Shown here piece by piece: positions 54,832 to 64,000 of a stretch of 64,000 bases of DNA. Every line of letters starts with the position of its first letter. The stretch's first letter is position 1. Location: assembly GCA_029204045.2 (NCBI GenBank), contig CM055072.1, positions 4,933,348 to 4,997,347 on the forward strand, given 5' to 3'. This DNA comes from Tillandsia leiboldiana. Lineage: Eukaryota; Streptophyta; Magnoliopsida; Poales; Bromeliaceae. The notes under the pieces were generated by a model. It made no database searches. It was not told the DNA's origin and worked only from the letters and a program-made list of their open reading frames with translations. A program made the position numbers and the translations under genes.

Positions 54832-55749
54832 GGGGCCTACGGCGGCACCGGGACTCGGGGATATCCCTATTGTTCGCGAGTTCCCGGATGTGTTTCCACC
54901 GGAGTTGACTTGTATGTCGCCGAATAGGGAGATTGAGTTTTTGATTGACATAGTCCCAGGAACTGCGCCAATCTCTAAGGCTCCTTACCGAATGGCACCG
55001 GCTGAGCTGCGAAAATTAAAGGCGTAACTTCAGGACTTGATGGATAAGGCTTTTGTTAGACCCAGTGTATCGCCTTAGGGAGCACCGGTGCTATTCGTGA
55101 AAAAGAAGGCTGGTTCACTTCGCCTCTGTGTGGATTATCGAGAATTGAATAAAGTGACCATCAAGAACAAGTACCCTTTGCCGCGCATTGATGATTTGTT
55201 CGACCAGCTGCAAGAGTCTTGTGTCTTTTTGAAGATTAATCTGCATTCAGGTTACCACCAACTGAAGATGAAGGCCGAAGATATCCCAAAGACGGCGTTC
55301 AGGACACGGTATGGGCATTATGAGTTCACTGTCATGCCTTTTGGATTGACTAATGCCCCTGCCGCCTTTATGAATTGATGAACCGAATTTTTTGACCATA
55401 CCTGGATCGGTTCGTAGTTGTGTTCATTGATGATATCCTAATTTACTCCCGGAACGATGCGGATCATGAGGAGCACTTGAGGATTGTGCTGCAACTTCTA
55501 CGAGAGAGACAGTTGTATGCCAAGTTATCGAAATGCGAGCTTTGGTTTCGGGAGGTAGTTTTCTTGGGCTATGTAATTTCCGCCGTAGGTGTGGCAGTGG
55601 ACCCGGCGAAGATTGAGGCAGTCTGGGATTGGCCCCGACCGATGACCGTTTATGAGGTACGCAGCTTCATGGGCTTGGCTGGATACTACCGTCGGTTTGT
55701 AGAGGGCTTTGCAAAGCTTTCCACAACCCCTCACTCGTTTGACGCGTAA
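54832..55749 (+). pseudogene. Gypsy reverse transcriptase, broken
   Basis: FPDVFPPELTCMSPNREIEF and APYRMAPAELRKLK lead into the RT: LFVKKKAGSLRLCVDYREL, then FLKINLHSGYHQ (motif A catalytic Asp changed to Asn at 55238-55240), MPFGLTNAPAAFMN, and FIDDILIYS (motif C intact). Stops occur at 55025-55027, near 55077 and around 55378. The thumb and connection region (FLGYVISAVGVAVDPAKIEA ... FMGLAGYYRRFVEGF) is open to 55749. It copies element RNA into DNA in working relatives. Confidence 0.88.
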
Positions 55750-56307
55750 AGGAATTAAGTTTATTTAGAGTGAGGACTGTCAGAGGAGCTTCGAGGACTT
55801 GAAGAGCAGATTAATGTTGGCTCCTATCCTTTCCCTCCCTGTTATGGGGAAAGAATATGTGATTTGCAGTGACGCATCGTATAGTGGACTTGTTGCGTGC
55901 TGATGCAGGAGTGTAGGGTAATTGCTTATGCAATTCGATAGCTTAAGGATTATGAGAAGAATTACCATACCCATGATCTAGATCTTGCTGCTGTGGTATT
56001 CGCATTGAAATTGTGGCGCCACTACCTTTACGGGGAGCACTGCGAGATTTACACCAACCATAAGAGCCTAAAGTATCTGTTTACACAGAAAGAGCTGAAC
56101 CTGAGACAACGTAGATGGTTGGAGCTGTTAAAGGATTGTGATGTTGATATACTATACTATCCTGGCAAGGCCAGCGTGGTTGCAGATGCCCTGAGTAGAA
56201 GAGCGGTGCAGAGCTTGTCTATAATGATTACTGACCAGGCGCCACTACTTGAGGAGATGAGGCGGCTTGAGCTTGAGGTTGTGTCCCTGGGGTCTCTGCT
56301 CGACTGA
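55750..56307 (+). pseudogene. Gypsy RNase H
   Basis: It includes CQRSFEDLKSRLMLAPILSLP, VICSDAS and, after a stop near 55902, VFALKLWRHYLYGEHCEIYTNHKSLKYLF and ADALSRRA. The conserved TDHKSLKY Asp is Asn (AAC at 56056-56058). RNase H removes the RNA strand during reverse transcription. Confidence 0.85.
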
Positions 56308-56479
56308 CGTCCTTAGTCGTGCAGCCCACTCTACTGAATAGGATCAGAGAGAGACAGAGTGAGGACCCCCACTTGACCAAGATTAGATATTAGATTTTCG
56401 AGCGATCAGTCTGGGGACGTTTACAGTTGATGCTTCGGGAGTACTGCGGTACAGGGACCGAGCGTGTGTGTCAGTGGAC

Positions 56480-57530
56480 TTCGAGATCAGAGAGCAGATT
56501 TTGAGAGAGGCCCATTATACACCTTACACCCTTCATCCTGTGGGACTAAGATGTATAGGGACCTCAAGGCACACTTCTGGTGGAGTGGCATGAAGAGGGA
56601 TATAGGGAGGTTTTGTGGCTTAGTGTTTAACTTGCCAACAGGTAAAAGCTGAGCACCGGGTGCCGGCTGGCAAGTTACAGAGTCTCCCAATCCTGAGTGG
56701 AAATGGGATCACATCACAATGGATTTTGTAGTCGGATTACCGAGGGCCCAGGGAGGAGCAGATGCCATTTGGGTGGTTGTTGATCGACTCACTAAGTCCG
56801 CTCACTTTTTGTCGATGCAGACTACTTGGTCATTTGAGCGGCTGCTCAGCTGTATTTGGATGAGGTGGTGAGGTTACATGGAGTGCCCGCCTCTATTGGA
56901 TCAGATCGAGACCCGAGATTCGCTTCACGCTTTTGGAGGAGTTTACAGACTACCTTGGGGACCCAGCTCAGATTCAGTACAGCTTTTCACCCACAGACCG
57001 ATGGGCAGTCAGAGTGCACTATACAGATCCTTGAGGACATGCTGAGGGCTTGCGCATTGGATTTTAGCGGGAGATGGATTCGACACTTATCACTGGCAGA
57101 GTTTGCGTACAACAATAGCTTCAAGCGAGCATTCAGATGGCTCCGTTTGAAGCATTGTTATGGACGCAAGTGTCGATCACCCCTTTACTGGAGTGATGTG
57201 GGGGAGAGACGGACATTGCGGCCAGAGTTATTGCGGAGGCAGAGGAGAAGGTCAGAGTGATTAGGCAGCACCTTCAGACCGCCCAGAGCAAGCAGTGGAG
57301 TTATGCAGATGTACGGCGACGAGACCTAGAGTTTCTGGTTGGAGATCACATATTTTTGAAGGTCTCGCGTCCAAGGGGATCAGGAGATTTGGCATCCGTG
57401 GGAAGCTTCCCCGTTATATCGGACCTTTCGAGGTATTGGAGCGTATTGGGCCAGTTGCCTGCAGGCTTGCACTCCCCCCAGACTTGCTGGTGTCCACGAT
57501 GTGTTCCATGTGTCTACTCTGAAGATGTAC
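56480..57530 (+). pseudogene. Gypsy integrase
   Basis: The HHCC zinc domain (HYTPYTLHPSS ... MYRDLKAHFWWSGMKRDI ... CLTCQQVKAEH) is followed by the core with WKWDHITMDFVVGLP, GSDRDPRFASRFW and HPQTDGQSE, so the Asp, Asp and Glu are all present. There are frameshifts near 56630, 56855 and 57180. The C-terminal GPY/F-like region (RYIGPFEVLERIGPVACRLALP) is at 57400-57475. It inserts the DNA copy into the genome. Confidence 0.87.
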
Positions 57531-57766
57531 GTTTATGACCTGTCGCACGTCATCGACTTTCACACCACTGGAGATCAGCGGGATTTGAGTTACGTGGAGC
57601 GCCCGCTGCGGATTCTGGATCGAGAGGTGAGAGAATTGTGTGCAGTCGGGCCATCCCTTATGTGAAGATCTTGTGGAGCAATATGGCGAGCGTGAGGCTA
57701 CCTGGGAGCTGGAGTCAACGATGATGGAACCACCTATCCCTACCTGTTCGAGGCACCGGCTTGAGG
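57531..57766 (+). pseudogene. Chromodomain at the integrase C-terminus
   Basis: HVIDFHTTGDQRDLSYVERPLRILDREVREL followed, across frameshifts, by a VKILW segment and EATWELESTMM matches the C-terminal chromodomain of del/Tekay chromoviruses. Such domains bind chromatin marks and bias insertion to heterochromatin. The same segment at 25311-25997 belongs to a related, more decayed element. Confidence 0.75.
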
Positions 57767-57811
57767 TATGACTTTTGTTTCGAGAACGAAACTTCTTTTA
57801 GTGGGGGAGGA

Positions 57812-59280
57812 TGTAGTGGTCCGGATCCCCATGTATTTTTTTGTGAATCCACAGTGTGAAACACCTATTATTGGTGTGTCGGGCCCATAATGCATCAAAG
57901 GGATGTCTTAGATGGACCCAGTGTGGTATCTGGATCTTGATTGGCATTCGGCTATTTTTGTCGAAGTTTAGAAAAGGCTTTGGGTCAAACGGAGGTCGAA
58001 TTTGGATTCAGCGTGGAAAAAAACGCTTGAAAACGGCTATTTGTTTGTATTTTCTGAGTGAGGATGCCCAAAAAAGGCTCCCGAAAATTTTCAGAGGATT
58101 CTAGTGCATTGAGGGGGGGGGGGGGGGGGGACCGTAGACTGTCGGATGCCACGTGGCGGCCTGTCATTCGCCGGTTTACAGCGCGTGGTCCACAGAGCGG
58201 TGCGGGGTGGCGCATAGACCAGTCGGGGACACGTGGCTCTCCGGATTGGCCGGCGCATGCTGCGCATCCACGGAATCCCCGCGCGGGCGCATGGACCTGG
58301 CGCGGGGGACACGTGGCATCATGTCATTGGCGGGCTCACGACGCGCGGTGCTTGGAGTGCGCACGTGCCCTCAGGACGCGTGCGCATCAGAGTGGCAGGC
58401 GACGCGACGTGCCGCACGTGGGGCACTGTCGCGGGACACGTGGCGCCCGGGATAGGCGGGCGCCACCTACCGCTTTGACCCGGGGCGCGCACGTGGCAAC
58501 TATGCGGCTGGGCTTGCACACTCTGTCCAGTGTTCGGGACGTGTTGTCAAGCCCAGGGAGTTTCGGGCGCTCCTTGTGGGCCGTCGTCAGCAGTTTCGGG
58601 CGCTCGAAAATGGGCCGAGCGCCTGAACTGGGGACAAATCCGGTATTTTTGAATTTGTTGATTTGGGCCTATAAATAAGCCCGGAATAACTCTGTTTCCT
58701 CTTTTTCTGCCAGATTTTCACAGAGAGTTCTACAGCAAAATTGTTCATCACTGTGTGCTTGCTTCTACTGTGTGATTTCCTGGGATTTTAGGAGGCACCT
58801 TCATCAAGTTCTACAGCGAATCGGTGTGTTGCGACGCTTCTTCACCGGCGACCCTTCCCGTCTGTTTCGGTACGCGGACTCCCCCGGGCTACTCCGATAG
58901 TGTTTTTGGACAATTCTTGAGCTGTTGTCTTTATGACAGGTAGGGCTACACGACTTTCATATTTTCAGCCTCCCCTCGTTTTGAGTTTTCTTGGAGTTTT
59001 TGAGTCATCTTGTGACCTCCTTTTCTGCGGTAGGTTTTTGGACAGCACTGAAGTATTTATGGGATTTCTCCGCGCTCGAGCATCGGATCGAGGTGTGCAA
59101 GTACTTTTTTCGCATCTACACATTGCAGGAAACATTATCGTGATTTTTCAGGATTTTTTTGAGGCTTTCCCGAAGGTAAAAATCCTACTTCTTCTAGGCG
59201 GATTAGTAGTAGGAAATTGTTCTTGGGGATTTCGCGCTTATCGCGAGGTTTATTTTGTAACTTGGCCTACAGGTGGTCGG
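57812..59280 (+). repeat. Gypsy-B LTR following gypsy pol, cut by a gap
   Basis: It starts TGTAGTGGTCCGGATCC after a polypurine tract (TTTTAGTGGGGGAGGA). It parallels 26376-27828 with moderate divergence, including the G-box/CCAAT modules (58150-58500) and TATAAATA at 58670-58677. An 18-G homopolymer lies at 58113-58130 where the other LTR has about seven G. It ends in the 100-N gap. Confidence 0.88.
58150..58500 (+). promoter_or_regulatory. G-box + CCAAT array, second Gypsy-B LTR
   Basis: CACGTG at 58150, 58230 and 58310 is followed by ATTCG at +16 (58166), ATTGG at +15 (58245, one spacer base lost) and ATTGG at +16 (58326). Further CACGTGs lie downstream. It is the orthologous array to 26703-27055, with some decay. 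Confidence 0.75.
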
Positions 59281-59380
59281 NNNNNNNNNNNNNNNNNNNN
59301 NNNNNNNNNNNNNNNNNNNNNNNNNNNNNNNNNNNNNNNNNNNNNNNNNNNNNNNNNNNNNNNNNNNNNNNNNNNNNNNN
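59281..59380. other. Assembly gap, 100 N
   Basis: Exactly 100 N. The left flank is a Gypsy-B LTR and the right flank is the gypsy gag zinc-knuckle region, which are not neighbours in the other blocks. Confidence 0.98.
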
Positions 59381-59595
59381 CTGTGCAGGTCAACATCTTG
59401 CAGGCACTTGTGACCAAGGGGGGCGTTGTTATGCCTGTGGCAGGCTGGACACATTCGAGCTACGTGCCCTCCTTAGACATCAGCAGACCTTCTTCGGCAT
59501 CGGCTTCCTTTTGTACCTCAGCAGCGGCCCTAGTCTCCAGCGAGCATGCGCCTTCCTCTCACCCTACTGACTATCGCCCTCAGCTCAGAGCGGAC
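59381..59595 (+). pseudogene. Gypsy gag 3' fragment, block 3
   Basis: It corresponds to 43736-43956, includes part of the CCHC knuckle and ends with the CGGAC target site at 59591-59595. It has several one-base deletions relative to block 2. Confidence 0.8.
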
Positions 59596-62500
59596 TGTTG
59601 GGTTATGTATAATAGGATCTAAATAGGGGAAAAAACACCTAGAGGGGGGTGAATAGGTGTAAACATAAACACTCAAAAATCTTTGCGATATAAACCCAAT
59701 GCGGAAAAATAAATAACACGCAGAGATTTTTACGTGAAAACTCCAAACCGGAGTAAAAAACTACGGGACCGATAACACGGTGAAATCCACTAGAATTAAA
59801 CACGTACAAGGTGATATACCGTACTCACAGACGACTCAACCTTTCCATACGCTCCTAGTTGATCTTCTCCGCTCGCTCCACGACGCTTCTCGAATCCACG
59901 ATCTGCGTCCAACGCCGAATCCAGGCGTCCAACGTCGAGTCCACGACGTCCGACCGAATCACGGTCTTCACCCAGTAGCACGCTTCGAATCCACGAACGT
60001 GCCCTCGCTCCGAATCCACGAGAGCGTATGCACCTTGAATCCACAAGGCCACGCGAGTCCACGCGCCGATTTTGGGATAAATCGTTGTTTTTTTGGTGGT
60101 GATGATCCGCCGAATACTTAGATTAGAAATAGATCGAAATACCATCTAAGTATTCATTGATTTGATTCTACTCAAAATGTGAGTAGAAAACCTAGAATCA
60201 AATCAATCAATATAGATGAAGAAACATAAGATAGAAATCTAGGATTTCCTTTCTTCTCTATATGTGGATCTTAGGCCGTTAAAAGATGACGGCTTTTAGG
60301 TTTAGCGGCTTCTTTTGGATCTTGGTTACCCTAGAAAAAGATCATAAGGTCTATTTATAGGTTAGAAACCCTTGGAAAAGATAAGGGTCAAAAACTATCC
60401 TTTTCTGGAATTTTTACATGACGACGATCCGGATCGGAGTTCGGCGATCCGGATTGCAGTAGCGAGAAAAAGTTTCCAGAAAAACGAAGGTTCGGGATCC
60501 GGATCGAAGTGCCTGATCCGGATCGTTCATACAGTTCACCAAACATCAACGTTCGGGATCCGGATTGCAAAGCCTGATCCGGATCGCTCAAATAAAATGG
60601 TAACCCAGTGTTCGGGATCCGGATCAAGGAAGCTACGATCCGGATTGAACTGGTGTATGAACGAACACCTTCGGGATCCGGATTGCAAAGTCTGATCCGG
60701 ATCCTGAACATGTCCCATGTCCAGTTTTTGATATTTATGCAATTACAAATTCATCCAAGTGTTTCTACACTATAAGAAGTATTCGGATCACCAAAGATAT
60801 TAAGTTAAACATACTGATCCTTTTGAATTCTTCTTTCTTGAGATTGAGTTATATGATCCAACCTTCTTTACCTTCAATCTTCAAGACTTAACCGAATTCA
60901 CGAAATACGCCAACTCAAATTCCGTAACAATCTCCCCCTTTGGCGGTTTCGTGACAAAACATAGATCCACTCAAGAAAATTCAAAAAGATATTTTTGTTG
61001 CTATCACCATACAACAAAAATTTACAATGGAGATCCAAAATAAATAATGAGTTAAACTCCTAAACAGACTCTAGACTTAGACATCTGTACTCTCTGCAAA
61101 AGAAATCATTCTTGACAAAAGAAATCGTTAGATACCTCAAGAATTTTATATCATTCAAAAACCACATACAGAGATGAAGTTTATACTCATTTATACTTAC
61201 CATGACATTTATACATTCAGATATGTAAATTGATCATAGTTAAAAACAACATATCTTCTATGCAATCAAAATCCAAATGTCATGTTAGTGAACATCAACT
61301 TGTTAGTTATATTACATGCCCAAATAGTTAGTCGAATAGTTAGTCGAGGCATGCATTCAAACACAAACAAAACCAAAGTTGAAGTTCTACTTACCTTTCA
61401 AGTTGAGGTTATACTTACCTCCATAGTTTCAAGTTTCTCACAAACATGTATCATTGTATCATTGTTTATACTCTCTCTCTCCTCCCCCTTTTGTCACAAA
61501 AGTTAGCCAAAATACCAAAATGGAGAGAATAGTTAACAGTTCAAGTACCAAAAGTTTGAGAATTAAAACTAAAAACTAAAACTTAAAACCTGCAAAAAAA
61601 AGATTAAAAATCAGCACAAGTCAATCATCTGAGGCAGAGTCTTCAGAGCTCGTGCAGCCCAGTTTTTTCAAAATTCCTTTAAGCATTCCGAAATCGTAGA
61701 ACACTCTTGTTTCATCTGATGTATGTCCTTGGACATCTTTCTGAGTTCTAGAGCCATTTTATCTTGTTCTTGTTTGATGGAAGATTCTAAGTTTGCCTTT
61801 TGGTCAATTCTTCTGGAAGTTGAAGAACGTTGTGTGACGACTGACGGAGCAGTCTGACCTTCATTCCGAGGAGATCTTCTTGGCAGAGAATGTGAATTGT
61901 CAAGAGGTTCATTGCTTGGCACATTCTTTTTCCTTGCTTGCTGCTTAAGTATTGAGGAAGACTTCAGTAGCTTCTTGTTCTTTAGGTAAACCTTATTTTC
62001 TTCATCAATACCTTGTTGTACTTCAGTAAGAAATGTGTCCCAATCTTCTTCGTCTTCAGATTCATTTTCAGTTTGAGGGATATTCTTTGTTTCATCTTGA
62101 CATGTTTCATTTATTTCAATACCTCGAGCTCGTCCAAGCCGTCGAGCAAGTCTTTTTCTTTTTGTCTTCCCAGAAGTTTCTTCCCATTGGAGCTTTGCCC
62201 TTTTCAGCAGCAGTAGGCGAGCCTTTGATGTTTCCGCAGGCGCTTTCCTTTCGAAGCAGTGGGTGCTGGTGCTTCAACTTGCAACTCATCCCAATCGATC
62301 GTTCCGTCTCAAGATTCCGTATCGGAATCATCTTTTGCTTTCTTCTTCGCTTTCTTAGCCTCTTGGGCTTGACAGTGTCTCTCGTATGTACCATAGGCAG
62401 CCAGAAGAAAAATGATCCAAGGTGATCACCATTGCTATTGGTTTCTTGTGAGAAGGAAATCCTGTGAGCAACAACTCAAGAACACGAAAAAAGTTGTTAA

Positions 62501-64000
62501 TTTTCAAAAATTAGAAAAAGTGTACCCAAACAATCATTATCGTGTAGAGAGACTAAGAATCAAATTAGTTTTGCAAAAGGAATTTTAAAAATAGATCAAT
62601 CGCATGATTTTCGAAAATTCCCATTATATGCCCTAAAACCGAAATTTTTTAAATCGAAGGCCAAAAATCCATTTATCATGAGAATACCTAGCATATAATC
62701 AAAACTAATCTACCCAGAGTTCTTATTTCAAAAGAAATTTGATCAAAAACCATCCACAAACGAAATAGATACAAGAATTTCATCACGTTTTGAGGAAGAA
62801 TATGAAAAACTGTGAAAAACCGAGATTTTGATCAATAAAACTTACTTGGAGTCGAAGAACTTGAGTTTGAAAGCTTCCAAGATGGATGAATTCTAGAGAG
62901 AGAAGCTCTGGAAACTTTGGAACAAAAGATTGGAGTAAAGAAATCAAAACCCGTTTTGTTCTATATAAAACCCTAGCCGCGATCCGGATCAGTTCGTGAT
63001 TACGATCCGGATCGGCTACCCGCAGAGAAAATCTGCGTTCGGGATCCGGATCGACAAGTCCAATCCGGATCGTCTGCCCGCAGAAGAATATCTGCGTTCG
63101 GGATCCGGATCGGCAGGTTTAAATCGATCGGCTCCAACTTTTTCTTTAGAAAATTTCAGAGAAATTCTAGAAAAACCAGAAAAAGATTGTAAGCACTTTG
63201 TGTATCACTTTAAATGAAGAATCATCGTTTCATACAACAAGAAATAGATTATGCCAAATCGATCAATAACATCCAACAAATGAAACGAAAATTTATAAAA
63301 AATTAAATCCCTTAAGTTGAACAACGTCAATTACATCTAACTTGATCTTATGAGTAATGCCTTTATCAAAATCTCAATTCGGTAAAGAAAATGAAATACA
63401 AAGATCAATAGATGTCTAAAATCCCAGATAAGTTAGATATATATCTAGTCAATTTATTGAAGAGAGTGGCTCTTTGAGCATCTTTCATTAAAATTCTCAC
63501 CTTATACCAACCTTGAAATTTTGACAGAGTCAAGTATTTCAACATGCATTTTATTTAATCAAACTTGAAAAACCTTGCTTGGTATACATGTGGTAGCTGC
63601 ACACAGTACTTCGGACGACCGAGGTGGTAGCTCTTTCCTCCATGTGGTGGTAGTTTTCACACTCCTCATTGGGATGTAACTCTTTCCACATCTTTGAGCA
63701 TAACACTTTTCTTTGACTCCCCCTCAATTGGCTATCAATTATTTAAGATATAAAGTATTCAGCCAAATATTGATCTCGATTTCATACTCGACTAAACAGT
63801 CAAATAAGATAAAAACTATACCAAGAGATCATCGAGAGAGAAATTGACTTTGATCAAAACAAAGATGAGTTAATTGACATAAATGATCATTGCATCAAAT
63901 GAAATATTATGATATCCAAAGCATAATAAATTTCTAAACATATAAAAGGATGCAGTTAAAGTCAATCAAAACTAATGCTCAATTAATGTTCTATGTCTAA
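59596..64000 (-). mobile_element. Sire-2, block 3 copy (3' portion only)
   Basis: It parallels 43957-48390: 3' LTR (59596-60929, with the stem-loop array near 59880-60068), polypurine tract, env-like region, palindrome cluster (about 62981-63130). It runs off the window before pol. Many single-base deletions relative to block 2. Confidence 0.88.
61621..62432 (-). pseudogene. Env-like ORF of Sire-2, block 3, frameshifted
   Basis: Same extent as 46011-46820, with additional one-base indels (for example near 62190, 62300 and 62345) that split the N-terminal part. Confidence 0.65.

Overview
This window is nuclear DNA from a flowering plant. The evidence is nested LTR retrotransposons of two plant types (Sirevirus-like Ty1/copia elements and del/Tekay-like Ty3/gypsy chromoviruses), plant MITEs, long (TA)n microsatellites and one plant-type RING-H2 (ATL-like) gene. 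A monocot is possible, but nothing in the sequence proves it and I do not name a species. The only intact host-like gene I can defend is the RING-H2 gene at 16185-16646. Element names used below (Sire-1, Sire-2, Gypsy-A, -B, -C) are my own labels.

Layout. 1-27: end of a Gypsy-B LTR. 28-4950: 3' part of a plus-strand Sirevirus-like copia element (Sire-1) with an env-like ORF and its 3' LTR, inserted in the 5' LTR of the next element. 4951-13704: Gypsy-A, a non-autonomous gypsy element with a 4.84 kb 3' LTR and only 2.25 kb of internal DNA without pol. 13705-14030: C-terminus of a MULE/FAR1-like transposase gene, cut by Gypsy-A. 14338-25310: AT-rich region with a triplicated promoter/leader, the RING-H2 gene, a decayed tandem copy of it, five copies of a 172-bp MITE, a second MITE family, (TA)n tracts, a Harbinger-like element and a CACTA-like foldback. 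25311-64000: Gypsy-C remnant and LTR, a 3.19 kb Gypsy-B LTR, a gypsy gag, then a minus-strand 10.4 kb Sirevirus-like element (Sire-2) inserted in a gypsy gag-pol unit, gypsy pol with a chromodomain, and another Gypsy-B LTR.

The last 35 kb holds the same locus two to three times: 28926-40366, 40467-59280 and 59381-64000 are near-identical where they overlap. They are separated by gaps of exactly 100 N and differ mostly by single-base indels. This looks like contig redundancy in an unpolished assembly more than biology.

The most interesting signals are non-coding. (1) The transcribed part of the Sirevirus LTR carries eight consecutive stem-loops with a near-invariant TGGATT loop and stems that differ but stay complementary. 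(2) The upstream regions of two different gypsy LTR families carry repeated modules of a G-box (CACGTG), exactly ten variable bases, then ATTGG (inverted CCAAT). (3) The Gypsy-A LTR has two further hairpin arrays downstream of its TATA-like box. (4) Sirevirus U3 regions carry 8-10 TCCGGA-centred palindromes whose flanks are subfamily-specific. Together they suggest that these LTRs are built from repeated regulatory DNA modules and structured RNA leaders.
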